Below the pieces are notes generated by a model that did not search any database, had not been told where the DNA came from, and worked only from the letters and a program-made list of their open reading frames with translations. 64,000 nucleotides of DNA from Ignavibacteria bacterium (GTDB taxonomy: Bacteria; Bacteroidota; Ignavibacteria; Tepidaquicellales; Tepidaquicellaceae), in the NCBI GenBank assembly GCA_016719565.1, contig JADJYU010000001.1:620001-684000 (forward strand), written 5' to 3'. A program made the translations under genes and the position numbers. Below are positions 9,580 through 17,633 of the stretch, piece by piece. How positions within the stretch are numbered: position 1 is the stretch's first letter; each line of letters opens with the position of its first letter.

Positions 9580-9613
9580 ATCTAACTAAACTTACTCTGC
9601 TTTTACAAAGCTT

Positions 9614-9799
9614 TTATTTTACGAGCAGCATTTTCCTTGTTAAGAAATTACCGTTCGATTCAAGCGTGTAGAAATATATTCCGCTTGATAAGTTATTGCC
9701 GTTGAACTCTGCTGCATATGCTCCCGCGCTTTTATACTCATTCACTATTTCACTGAGTTTCTGACCTATAGAATTATAAACAATTATTTTAACAACTCC
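9614..9799 (-). pseudogene. Orphan T9SS sorting-domain fragment
   Basis: The minus strand encodes about 60 residues reading VKIIVYNSIGQKLSEIVNEY, then SSGIYFYTLESNG and ending RKMLLVK-stop. That is the second half of a type A T9SS C-terminal domain. Upstream, the frame meets a stop after two codons and no PNPFNP segment or protein body precedes it. It is a detached tail of a former cargo gene, left between the SBBP gene array and its terminator. Confidence 0.8.
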
Positions 9800-9840
9800 T
9801 TAAAAATGTTATTTTGGAATTAATTTCAATTTCTATAAAT

Positions 9841-9928
9841 ACAAAGGGACAGACACAATTTTAATTTTATTAAAATTGATCTTTGAATAAGCTTGCCGGC
9901 TTTAAACAAGGAAAGTCTGCCCTTGTTT
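9841..9928 (-). repeat. Hairpin-bounded element E1
   Basis: Arms ACAAAGGGACAGAC (9841-9854) and GTCTGCCCTTGTTT (9915-9928) are nearly complementary, with one bulge. On the minus strand the element reads GGGCAGAC, a short variable part, then GCCGGCAAG. The same order of motifs occurs in E2 (14028-14112) and, less completely, in the 340-bp leader repeats. It may be a structured RNA or a degenerate mobile repeat; identity unknown. Confidence 0.4.
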
Positions 9929-9971
9929 ATATTATAGTTTAAATTATGGAGCTCTGATAAATTTCATATTC

Positions 9972-11603
9972 TTACTTTAATAATAGTAATTTGATGGTTT
10001 CAGAATATCTATTGTTTATTGTTAACCTGCAGAAATAAATACCACTGTTTAAATTTTTTCCTTCAGCAATAGATGAAAAGACAACTTCATATTTCCCGGG
10101 CCCCTGTTCCTGATTAACAATTTCTGATATTATTTTTCCTGTAATATCATAAACTGAAATATTAACATTGCCGGAACTATTTAATTCGTAATTTATAGTA
10201 GTATTCGGGTTGAACGGATTTGGGAAAATATAAAAATTAAAGTTTTGATTTTTAGAAGTACTTTTTAATTCTAAATTTGTAAGCTGGGAATATTTTATAT
10301 TAACAATTCCCAAGCTATTATCGGAAAAATAACTTTGCCCTGAAACCATAATGTTTGAATGTTTATCTATACTTATATATCTTGATATATCTGAGTTTGG
10401 ATATACAAGTGGATAATTATATGTTTTTACCCAGTTTACTGTACCAGCAGAATCAAACTTAATAGTTAAGAAATCATTTCCGCTTGAAGAGAAAGTATTG
10501 CCGGTAACATATATATTTCCTTTTGTATCAATCGCAATTGAATTTCCCACATCATTTTCTGAAATACCATTATCATAAGTTTTTAAAAGAATTGTATCTC
10601 CACATGACGAATATTTAATTAATAATATATCATTGTAAAAATTTGTAAAAGTTCTTCCAACAAGATAAATATTTAAATTATCATCTAAAAGAATTTCGTT
10701 AACATAATCATTGTTCCCTACAGGACTATCAAAAACCCTGTCCCACAACAGGTTTCCGTTTCTTTCATATTTCAGTGTTACAAAATTTGACTGTCCGGCT
10801 AATTGATAATATCCGTTTACTATTATATTGTTTTGTCCGTCAATTTTTGAATATAACGGAATCGCATATTCACTGCTATTTCTCGGATATTCTCTCACCC
10901 AAATTTGTTTACCTTCTGTATTGTATTTCACTGTTGCAATTTTCGATGGAAAAGAATATCCCGAAAGATAGACTCCGCAAGAATCATCTGTTACAACTGA
11001 ATATCCCCAGTCAGAATGAAACGGCGGAGAATCAAATGACCTTGTCCAAAGCTCTTCACCATTATTGCTGTACTTTGCTACAACCATATCAAAATTCTGC
11101 AGGTTTGAAGGCGGTGACCAACCGTAGCCGGCTACAAGTATATTTCTGTCTTTATCAAGCGTAATACAAAAAGGTACATCCTCTTTATGTAATGTCCAGT
11201 CAAGACTTTTTTTCCATTTCATTTCTCCGGCTGGATTATACTTGATTGTTAACCAGTTAGTGTAGCCGTTAGATATACCTTCATTGCTTGATCCGGTCAC
11301 ATATACATTTCCTGAATCATCCAGAACCATATCTTTCAGTCTGTCTGTGCCATTCTCTGTGCCGTTATATGTTCTTGACCAGATCAGAATTCCTGATGAA
11401 TTGTATTTTAAAATAAGATAATCTGTTGACATAACTTCACTTACACCTGCAACTATTAAATTTCCCAAATTATCTATAGCATTTTTAACTGCGTAAAATG
11501 ATCCTGTCCCAGTCCCGTTGTAAGTCGCTACCCATTCCTGCGTCACCTGAGCAGAAATTTTTTGTGCAAATATCAGTAGCAGTATAAATATTATTTTTTT
11601 CAT
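9972..11603 (-). CDS. Secreted SBBP-repeat beta-propeller protein with T9SS tail
   Basis: A 543-aa exported protein. It has a signal peptide (MKKIIFILLLIFAQKISAQ, residues 1-19), then about seven SBBP-like blades with recurring D-xxGNxYVTG, LTIKYNxxG and W-xxxY motifs, and a C-terminal T9SS type A domain (FPNPFNPNTTINYEL to KLLLLK). The fold is expected to be a surface-exposed beta-propeller; ligand unknown. The first 44 residues and the upstream DNA are nearly identical to those of the paralogue at 11894-13500, while the bodies have diverged. Followed by element E1. Confidence 0.85.
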   Translation of the reverse strand: MKKIIFILLLIFAQKISAQVTQEWVATYNGTGTGSFYAVKNAIDNLGNLIVAGVSEVMSTDYLILKYNSSGILIWSRTYNGTENGTDRLKDMVLDDSGNVYVTGSSNEGISNGYTNWLTIKYNPAGEMKWKKSLDWTLHKEDVPFCITLDKDRNILVAGYGWSPPSNLQNFDMVVAKYSNNGEELWTRSFDSPPFHSDWGYSVVTDDSCGVYLSGYSFPSKIATVKYNTEGKQIWVREYPRNSSEYAIPLYSKIDGQNNIIVNGYYQLAGQSNFVTLKYERNGNLLWDRVFDSPVGNNDYVNEILLDDNLNIYLVGRTFTNFYNDILLIKYSSCGDTILLKTYDNGISENDVGNSIAIDTKGNIYVTGNTFSSSGNDFLTIKFDSAGTVNWVKTYNYPLVYPNSDISRYISIDKHSNIMVSGQSYFSDNSLGIVNIKYSQLTNLELKSTSKNQNFNFYIFPNPFNPNTTINYELNSSGNVNISVYDITGKIISEIVNQEQGPGKYEVVFSSIAEGKNLNSGIYFCRLTINNRYSETIKLLLLK

Positions 11604-11818
11604 AAGATCAATTGGAAATTTATATTTTTGGGATAAATTCTTTTGGGGGGATTAAGATTTTGGTACTCCTTTTAAGTTAGTTACAGTATCTTATTTCTAA
11701 TAGCAAGTGTTTTATAATTAAAAATACGGTTTTACTAATCCTCGTCTATCAGAAGATTAATCTTTGATAATCTGCCTGGTAGCTAAATTACAGAGAGCGT
11801 CTGCCCACTCTTTTTATT
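11479..11818 (-). repeat. 340-bp leader/signal-peptide direct repeat, copy 1
   Basis: Positions 11479-11818 match 13376-13715 with one mismatch seen by eye (near 11624), at an offset of 1,897 bases. Each copy covers about 215 bases of untranslated leader and the first 40-odd codons of an SBBP gene. Beyond the left edge the homology continues at lower identity. On the minus strand the leader contains GGGCAGACGC and CCAGGCAG, and TCAAAGATTAATCTTCTGA, an imperfect palindrome. Confidence 0.9.
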
Positions 11819-11833
11819 CAAAAAACTTTTACA

Positions 11834-11881
11834 TTAAACTAACTTCGGCTTTAACCGAACCAGCTTCTTAAACTGATTCAT
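11834..11881 (-). other. Possible 15-codon peptide ORF with strong ribosome-binding site
   Basis: Immediately after the stop of the gene at 11894, the minus strand reads AAAGGAGGGTTTATG, then codes for MNQFKKLVRLKPKLV-stop. GGAGG is unusually strong for this window. The duplicate at 13731-13778 keeps the reading frame and has mostly synonymous changes (TTT/TTC, AAG/AAA twice) but an ATA in place of ATG. A TTCGG/CCGAA hairpin overlaps the coding part. It could be a leader peptide or a structured RNA; tentative. Confidence 0.25.
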
Positions 11882-11893
11882 AAACCCTCCTTT

Positions 11894-13500
11894 TTATTTT
11901 AGTAAAATTAATTTTTTTGATTTTATAAATAGTTTGTTTGCTTCCATAACACAATAATAAACACCGCTGGCTAGGTTTTTAGCTACAAAATCAATCGAAT
12001 ATTTTCCCGATTTTTTGTATTCATTCAGAACTGCTAAAATTAATTTTCCCTTAGAATCAACAATATTTATACTAAGAAAAGCATCTTCAGGCATCTCATA
12101 TTCAATCTTTGTAATAGGATTAAAAGGATTTGGAAAGTTATTTAGTTTATATCCCATAACGGAATTACTAATATTCTGAGCATTTGTTATTTGTGAATAC
12201 TTTATAGAAGTAATTCCATAACGACCGTTTTGTAAATAACAGCTACCGGAAACAAATACATTACTGTTTCTATCTAAGTTTATTGAAATTCCAAAGTCCT
12301 GTCCTGGCGGATTGGTAGTTGTACTATATGTCTTTTTCCAAATTAAATTTCCATTTTTGTCATACTTTATAGTAAGAAAATCATTTGAAGTAATAGGTGA
12401 TTGTGTATTACCGGTCACATAAACATTTCCTAAAGCATCGCAAGCAATCGATTTTGCTTCATCATTCTGACTAAAACCGTGGTCATAAGTTCTTGACCAA
12501 AGTGTGTCTCCATTCGAAGCATATTTTAAAACAAAAACGTCATTATAGAACTTTGTAAAAGTTCTTCCAGCAATAAATATGTTAGAACTATCATCCATAT
12601 TGATTGCATTGGCAATATCTAGAGTACCGATAGGACTGTCAAAAATTCTATCCCACAATAAATTTCCTTTTTCATCATATTTCAATGTTACAAAATTTGA
12701 TTGACCTGCCAATTCGTAGTATCCATTTATAATTACATTACTTTGATGGTCTGTCTTTGAAAATAGAGGTACAACAAGATTAATACTAATACAATAATAA
12801 TTTTCGAGCCACTCAATGAATCCAGAAGAACTATACTTAATAATTATTATACTATCACCAGAATAACCAGAAACATATATATTATTTGAGTCATTTATTG
12901 AAATAGAGTAACCGACAGAACTTTGTGGTGTTGAATTAGAATAAGAGTTAGCCCATTGTAATTCTCCATTGATATTGTACTTTGCTATAACCAAATCTTC
13001 TTTCAGAAGCGGGGGCGGTCCAACATATCCATAACCGGTTACATATACATTATGATTTTCATCAACAGCAATGAAATTTGGATCATCTCCTCTGTGCCCA
13101 GTCCAGTCCAAACTTTGTTTCCAGATCATTTCACCATAAGGGTTATATTTAATTGTCAACCAGTTACTCCCCCATTGGAAGTTCCTTCATAACTGAACCC
13201 AGTGACATAAATATTTCCGGAGTCATCCAGAACCATATCTCTTGTTTGATCATCATTGTTATAACCTCCGTCATATGTTCTTACCCATAATAGATTTCCT
13301 GAATTGTTATATTTTAAAGTAATGAAATCCGATCCAGATCGTCCGGCTATTATCAGATTTCCAAAAGGATCTATTGCATTTTTAACTGCGTAAAATGATC
13401 CTGTCCCAGTCCCGTTGTAAGTCGCTACCCATTCCTGCGTCACCTGAGCAGAAATTTTTTGTGCAAATATCAGTAGCAGTATAAATATTATTTTTTTCAT
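11894..13500 (-). CDS. Secreted SBBP-repeat beta-propeller paralogue with T9SS tail, frameshifted
   Basis: A paralogue of the 9972-11603 gene in two frames: 13156-13500 gives the signal peptide and first blades, ending SYEGTSNGG, and 11894-13159 continues LTIKYNPYGEMIWKQSL to the C-terminal sorting domain (FPNPFNPITKIEYEM to KLILLK). The break is at five consecutive C (13169-13173, plus strand); one extra base there restores NGGSNWLTIKYN, matching the NWLTIKYN of the paralogue. The full product would be about 535 aa. The lesion may be a homopolymer sequencing error. Predicted role: surface beta-propeller, ligand unknown. Confidence 0.8.
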
Positions 13501-13715
13501 AAGATCAATTGGAAATTTATGTTTTTGGGATAAATTCTTTTGGGGGGATTAAGATTTTGGTACTCCTTTTAAGTTAGTTACAGTATCTTATTTCTAATAG
13601 CAAGTGTTTTATAATTAAAAATACGGTTTTACTAATCCTCGTCTATCAGAAGATTAATCTTTGATAATCTGCCTGGTAGCTAAATTACAGAGAGCGTCTG
13701 CCCACTCTTTTTATT
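13376..13715 (-). repeat. 340-bp leader/signal-peptide direct repeat, copy 2
   Basis: Second copy of the repeat at 11479-11818, covering the leader and the first codons of the frameshifted SBBP gene. The near-identity over noncoding and coding DNA, next to bodies that have diverged substantially, points to recent duplication or gene conversion restricted to the 5' end. Confidence 0.9.
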
Positions 13716-13789
13716 TAAAAAACTTTTGCATTAAAACAACTTCGGCTTTAACCGAACCAGTTTTTTGAACTGATTTATAAACCTTCCTT

Positions 13790-14020
13790 TTATTTTAGCA
13801 AGATTAATTTTTTCGTAATTCTCATTTCTCCATCAACGTAAAAACTATAAAAGTAAATTCCGCTTGTAAATCTAGCAAAGTTGAATTCAACTTCATAAAT
13901 TCCTTTCTCCTGTTTCCCGTTAACCAATGTATTAATCTTAACACCATTGATGTTATATACTCAAATTAAAATATTTCCTGATTTCAGAATTTCATATTCT
14001 ATAGTTGTTGGAGTATTAAT
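13790..14020 (-). pseudogene. Orphan T9SS sorting-domain remnant with internal stop
   Basis: The minus strand reads TPTTIEYEILKSGNILI-stop-VYNINGVKINTLVNGKQ, then FTSGIYFYSFYVDGE and KKLILLK-stop. This is an almost complete sorting domain lacking the PNPFNP start and broken by an in-frame TGA. No protein body precedes it. It sits directly before the leader repeat copy 2, as the real sorting domain of the 11894 gene sits before copy 1. Confidence 0.75.
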
Positions 14021-14027
14021 TTAAAAC

Positions 14028-14112
14028 AAAGAGGGAAAGGCAAAATCTATTTTAATAAATTTATTTTTAAGTATTACCTTGCCGGGTTCGCTTAATACGT
14101 CTTGCCCTCTTT
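14028..14112 (-). repeat. Hairpin-bounded element E2
   Basis: AAAGAGGG followed by AAAGGCAA (14028-14043) pairs with TTGCCCTCTTT (14102-14112). On the minus strand it reads GAGGGCAAGAC, 13 bases, then CCCGGCAAGG, the same layout as E1 (GGGCAGAC ... GCCGGCAAG). It lies between the protease terminator and the orphan sorting-domain remnant. Confidence 0.4.
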
Positions 14113-14127
14113 TCTATATTAATAAAA

Positions 14128-14160
14128 AAACTGCCGGTCAATTTCTTAACCGGCAGTTTA
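14128..14160 (-). terminator. Rho-independent terminator of the subtilisin gene (copy 2)
   Basis: The same 11-bp stem (AAACTGCCGGT/ACCGGCAGTTT) and loop as at 9548-9579, followed on the minus strand by seven T, 35 bases after the stop of the protease gene. Confidence 0.88.
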
Positions 14161-14194
14161 ATAAACTAAACTTACTATGCTTTTACAAAGCTTT

Positions 14195-17128
14195 TTATTT
14201 TACGAGAAGCATTTTCTTAGTCTCCGTAAATCCGTCAGTCTGCAGTTTATAAAAATAAACTCCGCTGTTTAATGAAGCGGCGTTGAAGTCCACTTCATAA
14301 GTTCCTGACTGTAATACTGTATTCACTAAGTTTGAGACTTCTTTTCCGAGAGCGTCATAGATTTTCAGACTTGTATATCCTGATCTTGCCAATCCGAAAC
14401 TGATCTTTGTAGCGGGATTGAAAGGATTAGGAAAATTCTGAGACAGCGAGTATCTCTCAGGAGTTACAGAGCTATAATTAGTAATGCCGAGCGCTGTATT
14501 GAATTTAAGTTTTGCAGCAACGGTGTTTGCCTGAAGATCAGCAAGATTTGTTCCGGCAACGAGAGCGTATGTAACTGTAATCTCTGAATTTGCCCCGATG
14601 GTATACGGACCGCTGCCCACTACATTAGCAACGTCTCTTCCGTTTGTACCGCCCGCATCCGGTCTGCCGATGCCTGAAGACATTGACTGAAATTTTTCCG
14701 CATCTGTAAATCCGTCATATATATTCCATGGATTGCCTGCAATATTCTGTTCATTATCAATCGCCCAGTATCCCGGATTATTCGCCGAGAGTAAGGCGAT
14801 GCCGACGTATGTGCCCGGATTGTTATCCGTTCTCCATACATAACCGAGCTGATTAGCTGCATCCCAGCTTGCGCGGTTAAGAGCTCCGCTCGCACCGATA
14901 TCCCAGTCTGCAAAAAGTCCTGCGTAAAAATTAGTTATTGGCGCTGCGGTTGTATTCTTTATTTTGTATTTCATTATGACATAATCTTCATCAGCGGCAG
15001 CGATAAAGGAATAACTGCTGAATGTAACTTCGATGCCGAGCTTATTCACGCCTGCCGCATCGTCATTGTACTTTGCGTTTCCGTCCTGATTTGAAATGAT
15101 ACCCGGCTCGGTAATCTGAAAAGGAATTACGCTTGTATAATCCTGACTCTGAACAGCCTGATCTCCTGATCTTACACAGTCAGAAACTTTTGTAGAAGAT
15201 ACTGCGCAGATAAGTCCGCCTTCAAATAAAAGATTGCTTCCGTTATCAAATTTAAATCCGTCACCCTGTGTGTTACTTGAATAATCATTGAATCCGAAAT
15301 TACCGCGGCTGTTAATCGTTGTAGTGATTTTATTCAGGTTCATATTAAAATAACTCGGGTTCACCACTACTGTAAAATATTCAAAGTCAGTATAAGCGCC
15401 GTCAGTATAAATTATTTTAAAATCAATCTTACTGTTAGCTGCAGCGTTTGAATTAATCCTTACTCTGTAGGGGTTTGATCCGTTATTTACATTGTTTAAT
15501 GTCTGGATCGCACCGAGTGTCGAGTTACCTGATAACATAGTAACATTAACATTTGACGTTGTGATCTCCGCAGTGACGTTTGAGGTCGCATCAAGATAAT
15601 TTACAAAATTTCCGGTAATGCTCATTGTATCATTCGGCTGCGGCACATTATTGTTTCCGTCCGTTACGGTAAAAGAATTTAATCTCACAGCCGGTGAATT
15701 TACTGTAAGGGCTCTGTGCATATTTACTCTGCCTTTTCCGAGTCTGTCAATGTAAGACGGATTCTGAGCGTTTATATTATCGCTTGTCACTCTGACTTTT
15801 TCTCCGACCTGTAAAGCTGTATAAGTCGGAAACTGTGATTTGACAATTCCTGCTACACCTGCAGCTATAGGAGAAGCCATAGATGTTCCGTCAAAAATTG
15901 CATAAGAATTATTATAAACAGTACTGTAAATACTGGATCCCGGAGCGCATGCGTCTATTGATACACCATGATTGGAAAATGATGATCTAACGTCACTTGA
16001 ATTTGTCGATGCAATATTCAGAACATATTTATAACCTGCCGGATAGAAAGTTGCGCTTGATGAGTTATTACCTGCAGCGCATACTACAAGTGAATTTTTA
16101 TTAATGGTAGCGTAAGTAATTACATCCTGTTCGAATTGTCCGCCGCCGCCGCCGCCCCATGAGCAGTTAATAACAGCGCAGCCCATGTCTGCAGCGAATT
16201 TAATTCCTTCGTATCCTGCTATAATAAGACCTGTTCCTCCCGGACCTCTTGTATCGTTATCAGCTGAAGTTTTGATACCCATTAATTTACAATTGAATCC
16301 CGGACCCGCGACACCGATTCCGTTATTTGTAACAGCTGAAGCATCTCCTGAAACGTGCGACCCGTGATTATTATTTCCGCCCATGATCATCGGATCATTA
16401 TCACCGACTACATTACTATAATCAGCGCCTGCAAAATCCCATCCTCTGTAATTATCAACAAATCCATCACCGTTATCATCAATTCCGTTTATCGGATCAG
16501 CATAATTATTTTTTACATTTGCGGCAAGATCAGGATGGTCCCAGTCTATTCCGGAATCTACGATTCCGATCACGACATTTGTATCTCCGCGCTGAATGTC
16601 CCATGCAGCCGGCGCGCTGATCCGGTTAATATAATACTGCTGACCAAGCGACGGATCGTTGGGTGTAAATTCAGTTGCATATACCTGCTGAATATATTTT
16701 GGCTGAGCATATTCCACTTCGCCGGTATTGTATATTTCGTTTACTGCATCCTCTAGACTTATGCCGTTACTGAAATTAAAAATATAGATCAGCGAAAGAT
16801 CTGAATATTTCTCCCCTGAAGCAGTTACTTCATTCAGCGGCTTTACAGCATCAGCAAACATTTTTGTAACGCCGGCAGAGCCTAGTCTTTCTAGCGTATT
16901 ATTGATTTTAATATTGTCGATATTTGCAATACCTGATGAATTTCTGTTTGATTCTTTCAGCTTGAATATTACAGTGTTTGGGAAATAATCTATTGCTGTC
17001 AGAGTTGGATCAAGTTTGAAATAATTGTTTGAACCTTTATTGTCCCCGTAATTTCTAAATGAAAAAAATACTGAAGAGAATAAAAAAAGCAGAAGGAAAT
17101 AATTTGTAATTTTGATTTTTTGTTTCAT
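14195..17128 (-). CDS. Secreted subtilisin-like (S8) protease with T9SS tail
   Basis: A 977-aa exported serine protease. There is a hydrophobic signal segment at about 8-23 and a fervidolysin-like propeptide to about 160. The S8 catalytic domain has D191 (IVDSGID), H255 (NHGSHVSG), the oxyanion asparagine N354 (AAGNNSS) and S416 (DGTSMASP). Beta-rich domains follow, then a T9SS sorting domain (FPNPFNPATKISFGL ... KKMLLVK). The catalytic triad is complete, so it should be active at the cell surface or outside. Likely role is extracellular protein degradation. Starts 39 bases after the ndk stop on the same strand. Confidence 0.92.
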   Translation of the reverse strand: MKQKIKITNYFLLLFLFSSVFFSFRNYGDNKGSNNYFKLDPTLTAIDYFPNTVIFKLKESNRNSSGIANIDNIKINNTLERLGSAGVTKMFADAVKPLNEVTASGEKYSDLSLIYIFNFSNGISLEDAVNEIYNTGEVEYAQPKYIQQVYATEFTPNDPSLGQQYYINRISAPAAWDIQRGDTNVVIGIVDSGIDWDHPDLAANVKNNYADPINGIDDNGDGFVDNYRGWDFAGADYSNVVGDNDPMIMGGNNNHGSHVSGDASAVTNNGIGVAGPGFNCKLMGIKTSADNDTRGPGGTGLIIAGYEGIKFAADMGCAVINCSWGGGGGGQFEQDVITYATINKNSLVVCAAGNNSSSATFYPAGYKYVLNIASTNSSDVRSSFSNHGVSIDACAPGSSIYSTVYNNSYAIFDGTSMASPIAAGVAGIVKSQFPTYTALQVGEKVRVTSDNINAQNPSYIDRLGKGRVNMHRALTVNSPAVRLNSFTVTDGNNNVPQPNDTMSITGNFVNYLDATSNVTAEITTSNVNVTMLSGNSTLGAIQTLNNVNNGSNPYRVRINSNAAANSKIDFKIIYTDGAYTDFEYFTVVVNPSYFNMNLNKITTTINSRGNFGFNDYSSNTQGDGFKFDNGSNLLFEGGLICAVSSTKVSDCVRSGDQAVQSQDYTSVIPFQITEPGIISNQDGNAKYNDDAAGVNKLGIEVTFSSYSFIAAADEDYVIMKYKIKNTTAAPITNFYAGLFADWDIGASGALNRASWDAANQLGYVWRTDNNPGTYVGIALLSANNPGYWAIDNEQNIAGNPWNIYDGFTDAEKFQSMSSGIGRPDAGGTNGRDVANVVGSGPYTIGANSEITVTYALVAGTNLADLQANTVAAKLKFNTALGITNYSSVTPERYSLSQNFPNPFNPATKISFGLARSGYTSLKIYDALGKEVSNLVNTVLQSGTYEVDFNAASLNSGVYFYKLQTDGFTETKKMLLVK

Positions 17129-17167
17129 GCTTTTGTTTTTATTATTAAATAAGTAGTGATTTATTTT

Positions 17168-17593
17168 TTAGACAAGTTCTTTATCGGTAAAAAAGAATCC
17201 GGTTTCAATCTTACCGTTTTCTTCCGAATCAGAACCATGAACTGCATTTTCAGATTTTGAATCTGCGAAAATCTTTCTGATGGTTCCTTCTTCTGCTTCA
17301 GCCGGATCGGTAGCGCCAATTAGTTTTCTGTAATCCGCCACTGCATTTTCTTTTTCAAGAGCAATTACCACTACTGGTCCTGAGATCATGAATGAAACAA
17401 GCTCACCGTAGAAAGGTCTTTCTTTATGAACTTCATAAAATTTCTGAGCAGCGGATTCATCCAGTCTGATCATTTTCATTCCGCGAATATTAAATCCTGC
17501 ATCGAGTATTTTCTGGATTATACCGCCCTGAACTTTTTTCTTTACTGCATCGGGCTTAATGATGCAAAGAGTCCTTTGTAACGAGTCTGACAA
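17168..17593 (-). CDS. ndk: Nucleoside diphosphate kinase
   Basis: A 141-aa Ndk, full length. It equilibrates nucleoside di- and triphosphates through a phosphohistidine: H119 in NAVHGSDS. Other landmarks are TLCIIKPDAV (8-17), GMKMIRL (38-44), HKERPFYGELV and GATDPAEAEEGTIR. Cytoplasmic. It follows the PBP gene by 40 bases on the same strand, an unremarkable housekeeping arrangement. Confidence 0.97.
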   Translation of the reverse strand: MSDSLQRTLCIIKPDAVKKKVQGGIIQKILDAGFNIRGMKMIRLDESAAQKFYEVHKERPFYGELVSFMISGPVVVIALEKENAVADYRKLIGATDPAEAEEGTIRKIFADSKSENAVHGSDSEENGKIETGFFFTDKELV

Positions 17594-17633
17594 ATTGGGT
17601 TTTCCTTTCTGATTAATTTTATTTAAATAATTT

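Noticed and set aside
11604..11893. c-di-GMP-type riboswitch in the SBBP leader
   Set aside because: GGGCAGACGC superficially resembles part of such RNAs, but the required GNRA loop/receptor and second helix could not be placed.
13930..13975. Use of TGA as a sense codon, suggested by TGA in the orphan tail and in the serine-hydrolase relative
   Set aside because: Many intact genes (for example tsaC and the small membrane protein) end normally at TGA, and the affected genes have other lesions.
16185..16756. Plus-strand open frames opposite the subtilisin gene
   Set aside because: They are antisense to a well-supported protease with a full catalytic triad and have no homology features.
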